A model generated the notes under the pieces. It was not told the origin of the DNA and made no database searches. It saw nothing but the letters and a program-made list of their open reading frames with translations. From G963923945 sp965199175 (lineage in GTDB: Bacteria > Pseudomonadota > Alphaproteobacteria > G963923945): a DNA stretch of 64,000 bases. Numbering within the stretch: position 1 is the stretch's first letter; the number at the start of each line of letters is the position of its first letter. The stretch lies in the NCBI GenBank assembly GCA_965199175.1, contig OZ240684.1, forward strand, positions 744,001-808,000. Direction: 5' to 3'. Shown here in pieces: positions 17,137-25,763 of the stretch. Made by a program: the position numbers and the translations under genes.

Positions 17137-18213
17137 CTACCTCCCGTACTGAGGCTTTGGCCAGGCTGTGTCTATATTCTCGTCAACCACAATGATCTCA
17201 TTGGGGGGGGCATTGGTTGTCGAATGAAAGAGTTGCGTTGAATTTGTAACAACAGACACCCCTCTTACTTCTCTGCCAGAACTTGCCGGCAATGCTGGCT
17301 CAGAAGTGATGGCGTTCGCGGTCACAACATCGACATCACGGACAACCGGGTTCGTCATACGGGCCTGCAATCCCTTCAGACGTTTCCCGGGACCTTTATG
17401 TAAGGGAATACGCAAACGAAACAGGCCAAAAATCTGGTCATCCCGTGGATCGTCATACTGTGCTTCAAGACCTAAACTCAGCTGTGTTCCATCCGGGATG
17501 TAACGTGACCAATCATATTCGGTTACACAGAGTTCGATGCGCCCCCGGGGACCGGTAACGCTGGGTGCTCCCCGGGTTCCAAAGAAGTGATATCCACCAA
17601 GATACAAACGCACATCCACCGCATCATTTCTCTGATAGGATTTTGGTAATATGGCACGTCGTATGTTCAGACCAATTTCACTATCAAAACCATAGAGGGC
17701 GCGCTCCCGGTTGCTGTACGTAATGCTCAATAAATCCGGTCTTTCAACAACTTTCACATCCCGGACTGAAATAGCACGTGACTTGGTAAACGGAATATAG
17801 CCATTGGTCCGAAAATCGAGATTTTTTGACAAAAATTCACCACCAAAGGTTGATTGATAAAATTTATTAGAATTGCGACTGACCCGGACATCGTAAAAAC
17901 CATACCCACCAAGGATATAGTTTTTATACATATGTCTTGCCCCCAAACCGATATTGAATTCCCGGTTGTTTTTATCATCAAACTGACCGCGCATATTGAG
18001 AAAGAAGAGATCATTAGAATCCTGAGCCAAAGGAAAAAAGATATTGAGTTCCCCCAAATGACGGCTCGAACCTGGTTTCCCACTCAGATCAATATAAGCC
18101 GAAAAAGTCTGGGTATCATCGTCCGCCCGGACATCAGGAACCAGAAAAGTCCCCCCACAGAAAAACAACGCAGACAAAAACAGCAGCCGCAAGACACATT
18201 GACGATGACTCAT
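17137..18213 (-). CDS. Inverse autotransporter beta-barrel (intimin/invasin-type), passenger lost
   Basis: Intimin/invasin-type proteins insert an N-terminal 12-strand barrel in the outer membrane and expose a C-terminal passenger. From ATG 18213 the product has a signal peptide (cleavage near VRADDD) and the inverse-autotransporter barrel, with alternating strands such as YILGGYGFYDVRVSRNSNKF, FGGEFLSKNLDFRTNGYIP, VDVRLYLGGYHFFG and LSLGLEAQYDDPRDDQIFGL. The frame stops soon after the barrel, and passenger-like sequence continues in other frames (16522-17136). Eight consecutive C on the coding strand (17203-17210) lie just before the break. The family is rare in alphaproteobacteria. The barrel may still be made, but display of a passenger is lost. 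Confidence 0.8.
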   Translation of the reverse strand: MSHRQCVLRLLFLSALFFCGGTFLVPDVRADDDTQTFSAYIDLSGKPGSSRHLGELNIFFPLAQDSNDLFFLNMRGQFDDKNNREFNIGLGARHMYKNYILGGYGFYDVRVSRNSNKFYQSTFGGEFLSKNLDFRTNGYIPFTKSRAISVRDVKVVERPDLLSITYSNRERALYGFDSEIGLNIRRAILPKSYQRNDAVDVRLYLGGYHFFGTRGAPSVTGPRGRIELCVTEYDWSRYIPDGTQLSLGLEAQYDDPRDDQIFGLFRLRIPLHKGPGKRLKGLQARMTNPVVRDVDVVTANAITSEPALPASSGREVRGVSVVTNSTQLFHSTTNAPPNEIIVVDENIDTAWPKPQYGR

Positions 18214-18302
18214 TCTAAAACCCCAAAAAATTATGATGACCAATATGACACGATTATTGCCGATATGATGGTTATTGTTTGAATATGCAGATTGTAAAAA
18301 GC

Positions 18303-18340
18303 AAAAGAGTATTTAAGAAATAAAAGAGTATTTATTTTCT
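18303..18340. repeat. 19-bp tandem duplication, partly diverged
   Basis: Two adjacent 19-base units (18303-18321 and 18322-18340) share the first 13 bases, AAAAGAGTATTTA, and differ in the rest. They lie in the gap between the autotransporter start and mazG. Confidence 0.8.
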
Positions 18341-18487
18341 CCAACAAGGCAATCTCATTTCACAATTCCTGAATAATAATCAACCAGCCCTGAAACTGAA
18401 AACGGGGCTTGGCTTTTATTTCCTGGATTCTTATGATCTGGCTTATGCCTGCCCTTTTTACCGCTTCTGATTTGGCCCAAAATCCGC

Positions 18488-19375
18488 ATGTCCGGGATTG
18501 ACGTATCCGGGGCAGATGCCCGGGAATTGACTCGTTTGCTCAATGTTATGGCTGCTCTTCGTGATCCTGAGCATGGATGCCCATGGGATCTGGAGCAAAC
18601 CTATACCACCCTTGCCCCTTATGTGATTGAAGAAGCCTATGAGCTTGCCGATGCCATTGAGCGTGATGATATGGCCGGATTACGTGATGAGGTCGGCGAC
18701 CTGCTGTTTCAAGTCATTTATTACAGCCAGCTGGCCCGGGAAGATGGCTTGTTTAATTTTTCTGATGTAGCACGCCATGTTGCAGATAAGATGATTCGTC
18801 GCCACCCTAATGTTTTTGGGAATGCCAAAACCCCGGATTCCAAAGCCCAGATTCGGGCATGGGCACAAACAAAGCGATCCGAACGCCAGGCAGCCAGCAC
18901 CGGAGATGCCGATAAACAGTCGGCTAATCAACCAACAACAAGCGAATTGGATTCTATTCCTTTGGTTCTGCCTGCTCTGATCCGGGCCATGAAGTTATCT
19001 TCCCGGGCTGCTGATTTTGGTTTTGAATGGTCAGAATTGGCCGATGTGTGGGCCAAAGTGAGAGAAGAAGAAAAAGAATTGCAAGAAGCCAGAGAGCACC
19101 CTCTTCAGGCCGAAGAAGAATTCGGTGATCTGTTGTTTGCTTTGGTCAATGTTGGGCGTTGGATGGGGATTGATCCCGAAACAGCCCTGCGGCGGGCGAA
19201 TAATAAATTTGAACAGCGTTTCCGTCGATTAGAAAAACAGCTTTCTGATCAGGGTCTCACCCCGGAACAAGCCGGTGCTGATGGAATGGAAAAAATCTGG
19301 GCACAGATCAAGCAGGAAAACAGTCAGCCAGCCTGTAACCCCCAACCTGGTTGTCACGGCCTTTCTGATCAATGA
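18488..19375 (+). CDS. mazG: MazG nucleoside triphosphate pyrophosphohydrolase
   Basis: MazG hydrolyses (d)NTPs to monophosphates and pyrophosphate and affects (p)ppGpp levels and nucleotide-pool hygiene. This two-domain form (295 residues) has the signature LRDPEHGCPWDLEQTY, the metal-binding EEAYELADAI followed by RDEVGDLLFQV in the first domain, and a second EEEFGDLLFALVNVGRW in the C-terminal domain. The ATG at 18488 is directly preceded by CCGC without a clear Shine-Dalgarno. The stop overlaps the next gene by ATGA. mazG commonly follows hfq-hflX in alphaproteobacteria. Here it is near them but inverted. Confidence 0.95.
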   Translation: MSGIDVSGADARELTRLLNVMAALRDPEHGCPWDLEQTYTTLAPYVIEEAYELADAIERDDMAGLRDEVGDLLFQVIYYSQLAREDGLFNFSDVARHVADKMIRRHPNVFGNAKTPDSKAQIRAWAQTKRSERQAASTGDADKQSANQPTTSELDSIPLVLPALIRAMKLSSRAADFGFEWSELADVWAKVREEEKELQEAREHPLQAEEEFGDLLFALVNVGRWMGIDPETALRRANNKFEQRFRRLEKQLSDQGLTPEQAGADGMEKIWAQIKQENSQPACNPQPGCHGLSDQ

Positions 19376-20250
19376 CAGTGATTGCTTTTATCGGTTTGGG
19401 GACTATGGGGTATCCAATGGCCGGGCATCTTGCAGCAGCCGGTTATTGCCTTCGTCTTTATAACCGAACCCAATCCAAAACGGTTCAGTTCCTTGCTGAA
19501 TATGGAAAGACGCATAACACGCATCATCACAGCAAGACAGCTTATGATGCTGCCTGTCAGTCTGACTGGGCAATAATATGTGTCGGCAATGATGATGATC
19601 TGCGTGCGGCAACATTGGGAACCAATGGGGTTATTTCCAGCTTAAAGCCAGGATCTTGCCTGATCAATCACGGAACGTCCTGTGTTGAAATTTCCCATGA
19701 ACTCTCTTCGGCTTGCGCTGCCCGGAACATAGGTTTTTTAGATGCGCCAATTTCCGGAGGACAAGCCGGTGCCCAACAAGGTCTTTTGAGTATTTTTGTT
19801 GGTGGTACCGGTGAAACTCTCTCCAGAGCACGTCCGGTTCTGGAATGTTACGCTCAACAGATCACCCATATGGGGGATGTGGGTTCTGGCCAGATCACCA
19901 AGATGGTCAATCAAATTTGTGTTGCCGGTCTCTTGCAGGGATTGTCGGAAGGCCTGGCTTTTGCCAAAAAAGCCGGAATAAAAGGTGAAGCATTGCTTGA
20001 AGCCATTGGGAGCGGTGCTGCACAATCCTGGCAAATGGATCATCGGGGTTCGACCATGCTGGAAGGCCGTTTTGATTTCGGCTTTGCGGTTGAATGGATG
20101 CATAAGGATTTAGGGATTTGTCTGCATGAAGCCGAACGGATCGGCGCAACCTTGCCGGTCAGTCGAATGATCCGCGATTATTATGCTGAACTCATTGCTG
20201 AGGGAGACAACCGCCTGGACTCTTCTTCTTTGATTAAAAGATTGCTTTAA
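19372..20250 (+). CDS. NAD(P)-dependent beta-hydroxyacid dehydrogenase (3-HIBADH family)
   Basis: An oxidoreductase of the 3-hydroxyisobutyrate/tartronate semialdehyde/GlyR1 family, which oxidises short beta-hydroxy acids or reduces the semialdehydes. The dinucleotide fold starts at once with IGLGTMGYPMA. The substrate motif FLDAPISGGQAGAQ lies near residue 125, and the catalytic lysine sits in GSGQITKMVNQ. The C-terminal domain ends normally, giving 292 residues. It overlaps mazG by four bases, so the two are translated together. The substrate cannot be told from sequence. Confidence 0.9.
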   Translation: MTVIAFIGLGTMGYPMAGHLAAAGYCLRLYNRTQSKTVQFLAEYGKTHNTHHHSKTAYDAACQSDWAIICVGNDDDLRAATLGTNGVISSLKPGSCLINHGTSCVEISHELSSACAARNIGFLDAPISGGQAGAQQGLLSIFVGGTGETLSRARPVLECYAQQITHMGDVGSGQITKMVNQICVAGLLQGLSEGLAFAKKAGIKGEALLEAIGSGAAQSWQMDHRGSTMLEGRFDFGFAVEWMHKDLGICLHEAERIGATLPVSRMIRDYYAELIAEGDNRLDSSSLIKRLL

Positions 20251-20352
20251 TAGACTGTAAATAAATAATAAAAATAAATAAACTAAGGTATTATCTCATG
20301 TTATTTTCAATAAAGATTTTTTTCAGTAAAATAGAATCCAAAACGAGCATTG

Positions 20353-21540
20353 ATGGCTGAATCTTTTCAGGTTTTCCGGGTTTTCTTAAAGTTGGGTCTG
20401 ACTTCCTTTGGCGGTCCTATTGCCCATATCGGTTATTATCATCAGGAATTGGTTGAACGGCGGGCGTGGCTGACTGAGCGGGCCTTTGCCGATTTGGTGG
20501 CTCTGTGTCATTTTTTACCCGGTCCTGCCAGCAGCCAGACCGGTATCGCCATCGGATATCATCGGGGGGGAGCAGCCGGTGCGCTGGCCGCCTTTGTTGC
20601 TTTTACATCACCTTCGGCCATCATTATGATGCTCTGTGCTCTGGCCGCAGATGCGATTGATCGTCATGGTGGCTTTGTTTTTCTCCGCGGTCTGGAATTG
20701 GTTGCGGTCGCTGTTGTAGCACAAGCAGTCTTGAGTATGCAGGCTAGTTTATGCCCGGATTGGCAACGCCGGGCCATTGCCCTTCTTTCTTTGGTCATCC
20801 TGTTGGTTTACCCGTCTGCCCCCTCCTTTGCCAGTCAACTCAGCGTGATTGTGTTGGGGGCCTTTCTGGGTCGGTTGTTTTTAAGTACCGACAAAAAACC
20901 CAACGCCGCAACACTGCATTGCGATGGGTACGATGGGTTACGTACACCATCCCGGAAAGCCGGTTTGGTGGCAATCATTTTCGCCATTGGCGTGCTGGTT
21001 GTATCCTTTGGTTCCTGGACAGGAAAACCGGCACAGCTTGCCGGTATCGCGCAATCGGGGGCCCTGGTATTCGGTGGTGGGCATGTCGTGTTGCCGCTTT
21101 TGGAGGGGGCGACATCAGGCTGGATTGATCGCGATATATTTTTTGCCGGCTATGGTGCCGCCCAGGCATTGCCGGGTCCCTTGTTTTCGTTTGCAGCCTA
21201 TATCGGCATGCTGGCTGATTCTCCGCCTTCGTTTCTGTTTGCCCTTTTATGCCTGGGGGCTGTGTTTATTCCGGGATTTTTACTGCTTTTCTCGGCTCTT
21301 CCGTTTTGGAATCAACTTTCTTCCTGGCATCCGGCGCGCACATCAATGGCTGGAATCAATGCGGCTGTGGTTGGTCTCCTTGCCGCTACTTTGATTGATC
21401 CATTATGGGTTTCCAGCGTCCATACACCCCTTGATTTTATCATTGTATTGGCGGCGTTCGTCTTTCTGAAAAAACGTTTGATCCCGGTCTGGGGCATTGT
21501 ATTGGCGGTCGCCCTTCTCTGCGTCATCCGGGCCTTGTAG
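20353..21540 (+). CDS. chrA: Chromate transporter ChrA
   Basis: A membrane protein of the CHR family that exports chromate (or sulfate-like oxyanions). Two homologous CHR domains are fused in one 395-residue chain. The first has LGLTSFGGPIAHIGYYHQEL and FLPGPASSQTGIAIG. The second has SGALVFGGGHVVLPLLEG and GAAQALPGPLFSFAAYIG. Many hydrophobic segments fit about ten membrane spans. ATG 20353 follows a TTG in frame. No ChrB regulator lies next to it. The gene is separated from the mazG pair by about 100 AT-rich bases and converges on hflX. Confidence 0.93.
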   Translation: MAESFQVFRVFLKLGLTSFGGPIAHIGYYHQELVERRAWLTERAFADLVALCHFLPGPASSQTGIAIGYHRGGAAGALAAFVAFTSPSAIIMMLCALAADAIDRHGGFVFLRGLELVAVAVVAQAVLSMQASLCPDWQRRAIALLSLVILLVYPSAPSFASQLSVIVLGAFLGRLFLSTDKKPNAATLHCDGYDGLRTPSRKAGLVAIIFAIGVLVVSFGSWTGKPAQLAGIAQSGALVFGGGHVVLPLLEGATSGWIDRDIFFAGYGAAQALPGPLFSFAAYIGMLADSPPSFLFALLCLGAVFIPGFLLLFSALPFWNQLSSWHPARTSMAGINAAVVGLLAATLIDPLWVSSVHTPLDFIIVLAAFVFLKKRLIPVWGIVLAVALLCVIRAL

Positions 21541-21558
21541 GGATCATCCGGTTTATGA

Positions 21559-22923
21559 TTATCCAGGGGGATTGTCTTCCTCCATCACTTTTTTTTCAAC
21601 GAACCGGCCCGCAAATGCCTGGCGCAACCGCCCCAAAGCCGGAGAACTGAGAGCCGCATCAAACGTCACCATCTGATTGATATGGCTGTGTTTGAAAACA
21701 CAAGCATTGCGGTGAATCCAAGCCAACAAAGCACCATCAGCCGCATCAACACAGAGCGTAAGGCGGGTATCATTCTGCCTCAGCATGGAATCGATAAGAG
21801 TGATCAAATTTATGATCCCAACCCCACTGACCGCTGAAACCGTGACAAAGGGATATTCAGAATCATGTGCCGGTTGACGATTCCATAAATGGCCGGTTGT
21901 TGAATCGGAAAATAAGCAGCTGGAGGAAATCTCAGCAACATCAGAAAGCAGATCAATCTTATTATGGAGTTCTAAAATTGGTGGCCCATCATCGGAAAGA
22001 ACCCCAAGCTGGCCCAAAACATCCAGAACATCACGGCATTGGGCATCGGTATCCGGATGCGCAATATCACGGACATGAATCAATAAATCAGCAGTCGTAA
22101 CTTCTTCCAGTGTTGCCTGAAAAGCCGCAATGAGATCTGTTGGCAGATCAGAGATAAAACCCACTGTATCCGATAAGACAGCCCGCATCCCCGACGGTAA
22201 GGACAGAACCCGCATGGTTGGATCAAGAGTCGCAAACAACTGATCACGTGCCTGGGTTTTGGCACCTGTTAGCCGGTTAAACAGCGTCGATTTCCCGGCA
22301 TTGGTATAACCGACCAAAGCAACCACCGGATACTCCTGACGTTGCCGCCGAACCCGCTGTAAGCCCCGCCGCCGTATCACATCATCCAAACGACGGCGTA
22401 AACGGCCGATCTGATTATCAATCATACGGCGATCCGATTCGATTTGCCGCTCACCGGGTCCTCCCATAAAACCAGCCCCACCACGTTGACGTTCCAGGTG
22501 AGTCCAGGAACGAACCAGCCGACTCTTTTGAAAGGATAAAGCAGCCAGTTCAACCTGCAACCGACCTTCACGGGTTTGGGCGCGTGCTCCGAAAATCTCC
22601 AGAATGAGAGCGGTTCGATCCAGGACTTTGCAATCCCAGGCCTTTTCAAGATTGCGCTGATGGATCGGGGATAAGGCGGCGTCAATCACCGCAACGTCAA
22701 TTCCGGCCTGGTCAATCAAATCTTTCAAACGCTGTACCGCACCACCACCCATCACGGTGGACGGACGGATATAGGTGACCGGAATGGTCTCAGCATAGAG
22801 CACATCCAGATGAATAACAGCAGCCAGATCCAGAGCCTCACGCAAACGGGCCGCCGGGTCGCGTCGAACCGCTTTACCGGGAAGATCAAGATGAGCAACA
22901 ATCGCCCGCGCCGGATCAACCAT
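21559..22923 (-). CDS. hflX: GTPase HflX
   Basis: HflX is a ribosome-associated GTPase that rescues stalled or heat-damaged 50S subunits. The 454-residue protein has the N-terminal HflX domain with IRPSTVMGGGAVQRL, the glycine-rich GAGFMGGPGERQIESDRR linker, and a GTPase domain with GYTNAGKSTLFN (G1), DTVGFISDLP (G3) and HNKIDLL (G4), followed by a C-terminal domain. It lies 51 bases downstream of hfq on the same strand, the classic hfq-hflX pair. Its stop faces chrA across an 18-base gap. Confidence 0.96.
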   Translation of the reverse strand: MVDPARAIVAHLDLPGKAVRRDPAARLREALDLAAVIHLDVLYAETIPVTYIRPSTVMGGGAVQRLKDLIDQAGIDVAVIDAALSPIHQRNLEKAWDCKVLDRTALILEIFGARAQTREGRLQVELAALSFQKSRLVRSWTHLERQRGGAGFMGGPGERQIESDRRMIDNQIGRLRRRLDDVIRRRGLQRVRRQRQEYPVVALVGYTNAGKSTLFNRLTGAKTQARDQLFATLDPTMRVLSLPSGMRAVLSDTVGFISDLPTDLIAAFQATLEEVTTADLLIHVRDIAHPDTDAQCRDVLDVLGQLGVLSDDGPPILELHNKIDLLSDVAEISSSCLFSDSTTGHLWNRQPAHDSEYPFVTVSAVSGVGIINLITLIDSMLRQNDTRLTLCVDAADGALLAWIHRNACVFKHSHINQMVTFDAALSSPALGRLRQAFAGRFVEKKVMEEDNPPG

Positions 22924-22974
22924 AAGAGCCGGTTTATAAACCCCGGTCAGATGCTGACATCGGACAGACCCGTA

Positions 22975-23280
22975 TCAACCAACATCCTGTACCTCTGAGC
23001 TGCTGGCCAGCTCTTGCCTCTTGCTATGGAGTGCTTTATCTGGCGTATCACCCGGTCGGTCAAGAAAAACCGGGGATTGCGGCATAACAGTCGATATCGC
23101 ATGCTTGTAAATGAGTTGGGTGCGTGAATCCCCTTTAAGCAACACAGAAAAATTGTCAAAACCAGCAATCATTCCACGTAGCTGGACGCCATTCATGAGA
23201 AAAACAATCACCGAAATTTTATGTTTCCTGACATGATTCAAAAAGGCATCCTGAACATTCTGGGATCTTTCAGATGGCAT
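22975..23280 (-). CDS. hfq: RNA chaperone Hfq
   Basis: Hfq is a hexameric Sm-like protein that pairs small RNAs with mRNAs. From ATG 23280 the product is 101 residues: QNVQDAFLNHVRKHKISVIVFLMNGVQLRG (Sm1 region), FDNFSVLLKGDSRTQLIYKHAISTV with the YKHA Sm2 signature, and a short variable tail. ATG 23280 is selected because the message just upstream reads GGGGAGGAGAAG, a near-perfect ribosome-binding site. A longer open frame starting at 23310 would place this site inside the gene. It lies upstream of hflX. Confidence 0.97.
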   Translation of the reverse strand: MPSERSQNVQDAFLNHVRKHKISVIVFLMNGVQLRGMIAGFDNFSVLLKGDSRTQLIYKHAISTVMPQSPVFLDRPGDTPDKALHSKRQELASSSEVQDVG

Positions 23281-23445
23281 CTTCTCCTCCCCGATGTTGC
23301 ATTTTAGCATGCAATCCCTGAAGACGCTTTACCTTTTTCTTACGCATTGACGGCCTTTTATCCTGTTTTTCTACCCTTCCTTCGAAACATTGACAAGAAT
23401 ATCATGATGATCATGATCGTGAAAAGTGATCATTAAAAAAATCTT

Positions 23446-24312
23446 TTAATTGTCAAATGCCGATGCCGCGACATGGTCGGTATAAGCCGCCATAAGCTCC
23501 CGGGTCTTTGGGCCAGGCCGACCATCGGCAACCGGGGTGGTATTGATGCGGGTAACCGGTAAAACAAAATTGGTTGTGCTGGTTAAAAAGGCTTCCCGGG
23601 CATTGGCAACCTCTTCCATCGTGAATGCCTGTTCGGATAGCGGCATCCCTAAATTGGTCGCCAACTGCACAATATTTTGCCGGACAATCCCACCAAGAAT
23701 ACGATCATCAGATGGGTGTGTGCGCAACACATTGTGCGCATCAACAATCCAGGCATTGCTCGCTGCACCCTCAGTAATCAAGCCACTTTCAGGATCAATC
23801 TGCCATGCCTCAAAAGCACCCTGATCGGCTGCTTTTTGTTTTCCTAAAACATTCGGTAATAATGCTATTGCCTTGATATCACACTGTTTCCACCGTATAT
23901 CTTCTATCGTTACGACCATAACCCCATCTTCCATCATCTGAGCATGCGGAGATTCAGCCGGTTGAGCCGTCACAACTAAAGACAGGTCAAGCGTATCAGG
24001 AAAAAGATGGTGACGCGGCGCAACCCCACGCGTGATCTGAAGATAGACAAAGCCACGTATCAACCGGTTGCGCCGAATCGTTTCGTTGATAATGACATGG
24101 AGAACCGGGCGCGACCAGGATGATACCATCATCAGCCGGGTCAGGCTGTTTTCTAAACGGTCAAAATGGGCATCCAGATCAATAACACGCCGATTTTCAA
24201 CCCAGAAAACCTCATAGACCCCGTCAGAAAATTGATATCCGCGATCCTGAATCGAAACCACGGCCTCAGAAAGCCGAAGATACGTATCATTAACATAAGC
24301 AATAGCAGGCAC
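23446..24312 (-). CDS. D-amino acid aminotransferase (class IV PLP fold)
   Basis: It transfers the amino group of D-amino acids to 2-oxo acids. The protein is of 288 residues and fold type IV. It shows the start IAYVNDTYLRLSEAVVSIQDRGYQFSDGVYE, the PLP lysine in CDIKAIALLPNV, and EGAASNAWIV, which carries residues contacting the cofactor phosphate. D-alanine aminotransferases share this set, though branched-chain relatives cannot be excluded by sequence alone. It lies between trkA and hfq, the order seen in related genomes, which suggests a shared transcript. The following 165 bases to hfq hold no gene. Confidence 0.88.
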   Translation of the reverse strand: MPAIAYVNDTYLRLSEAVVSIQDRGYQFSDGVYEVFWVENRRVIDLDAHFDRLENSLTRLMMVSSWSRPVLHVIINETIRRNRLIRGFVYLQITRGVAPRHHLFPDTLDLSLVVTAQPAESPHAQMMEDGVMVVTIEDIRWKQCDIKAIALLPNVLGKQKAADQGAFEAWQIDPESGLITEGAASNAWIVDAHNVLRTHPSDDRILGGIVRQNIVQLATNLGMPLSEQAFTMEEVANAREAFLTSTTNFVLPVTRINTTPVADGRPGPKTRELMAAYTDHVAASAFDN

Positions 24313-24386
24313 GGGTATCCTCTTTTTTGCATCCTTGTTTGGGGGAGTGGCTGGATTTGGAATAATACAGCACAGGGGATCAATGG

Positions 24387-25763
24387 CTAAAAAAATTCCA
24401 GACGGGCAGAAAAGGCTTTTTCAACCTCCCGGACAGCCGAAGCAGCCGCAAACAAAATGACATGGTCACCCGATTGTATCATGAGATCAGATTTCGGATG
24501 CAGGATTGCATCATCACGCATAACAGCACCAATGATGGTCTCCCTGGGCAAGGGAATCATATTAAGGGGCTTATTGATTAACGGGGAGGTCTCAAGGGCC
24601 TCAAATTCCATAATTTCACCAATACCCTCCCCCAGAGATTGAACAGCCTTGATACGCCCCCGGCGTACATGTTGCAAAATCGTCGAAACAGTAATCGCCC
24701 GCGGATTGACCACCGCATCAATCCCCTGAGCAATCAATAAAGGAGCATAAACCGGATTATTGGCCAGGGTAATGGTTCTTCGCGCATGATCATGAATGGC
24801 CAACAGCGATGCCAGAGCATTGGTTTCATCTTCATTGGTCACCGCAATAACAGCATCAGCCATATGACAGCCGGCTTCATGCAGAATTTCAGGATCAAGA
24901 GCACTCCCGTTCAGGACAGTCACATGCCCAAGATTGGTCCTCACCATTTCTGAGGCTTTTTCATTGATTTCAATCAATTTGAGAGCAACCGAAGGGTCAT
25001 TTTCGGTAATCAGGGTAGCCAAATGTGTTCCGACATGCCCACCCCCAAAGATGATAATACGTATTGCTTCTTGTTCTTCATGACCAAATGCCATCATCGT
25101 CCGGGAAATGTCGTTTTTTTCAACGACTGCATAGACTTCATCACCGGGATACATCTGAGAATCGGCATTGGGTATAATCAAAGAGCCCTGGCGCAAAATA
25201 GCCAGAATATTGACCTCAAGATCAGGGAACAACCCCGAAAGCTGACGCAACGGCGTATGGATGACCGGACATTTTTTGCCCAGACGAATACCGAGAATTT
25301 GCACCAAACCATTGGCCATCGGAATGGCATCAAAGGCCCCAGGGACCCTCAAACGTCGGGCAATCGCCCGGGCCACTTCCAGTTCCGGAGAAATACAGAC
25401 ATCAATCGGTAAATGGTCGCGGGAAAAAAGATCAGCCCAGACCGGTTTTAAGTAATTCTGCTCACGAACCCGGGCAATTTTAGTCGGTATTTTGAATAAC
25501 GAATGGGCAATCTGACAGGCAACCATATTCACTTCATCAGATAAGGTGACCGCAATCAGCATATCAGCATCAGCAGCCCCGGCTTGTTCCAGGGTGCCCG
25601 GATGCGATGCCTGACCGACCATCGCCTGCACATCAATCGCATCAGAAACCCGGCGAATCAATTCAGGTGATTGATCAATTACCGCAACATCGCTGGCTTC
25701 ACCAGCCAAATGACGAGCAATGCCAAAACCAACTTCACCAGCACCACAGATAACAACTTTCAC
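24387..25763 (-). CDS. trkA: Trk potassium uptake regulator TrkA
   Basis: The cytoplasmic NAD-binding subunit that gates the Trk potassium transporter. It has 458 residues in two tandem units, each with a Rossmann TrkA-N domain (CGAGEVGFGIARHL at the start and FGGGHVGTHLATL in the middle) and a TrkA-C domain. It starts with GTG 25763, overlapping the ntrX stop by four bases (GTGA), so it is translationally coupled to the regulator. No trkH/trkG membrane subunit lies in the window. Confidence 0.95.
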   Translation of the reverse strand: MKVVICGAGEVGFGIARHLAGEASDVAVIDQSPELIRRVSDAIDVQAMVGQASHPGTLEQAGAADADMLIAVTLSDEVNMVACQIAHSLFKIPTKIARVREQNYLKPVWADLFSRDHLPIDVCISPELEVARAIARRLRVPGAFDAIPMANGLVQILGIRLGKKCPVIHTPLRQLSGLFPDLEVNILAILRQGSLIIPNADSQMYPGDEVYAVVEKNDISRTMMAFGHEEQEAIRIIIFGGGHVGTHLATLITENDPSVALKLIEINEKASEMVRTNLGHVTVLNGSALDPEILHEAGCHMADAVIAVTNEDETNALASLLAIHDHARRTITLANNPVYAPLLIAQGIDAVVNPRAITVSTILQHVRRGRIKAVQSLGEGIGEIMEFEALETSPLINKPLNMIPLPRETIIGAVMRDDAILHPKSDLMIQSGDHVILFAAASAVREVEKAFSARLEFF

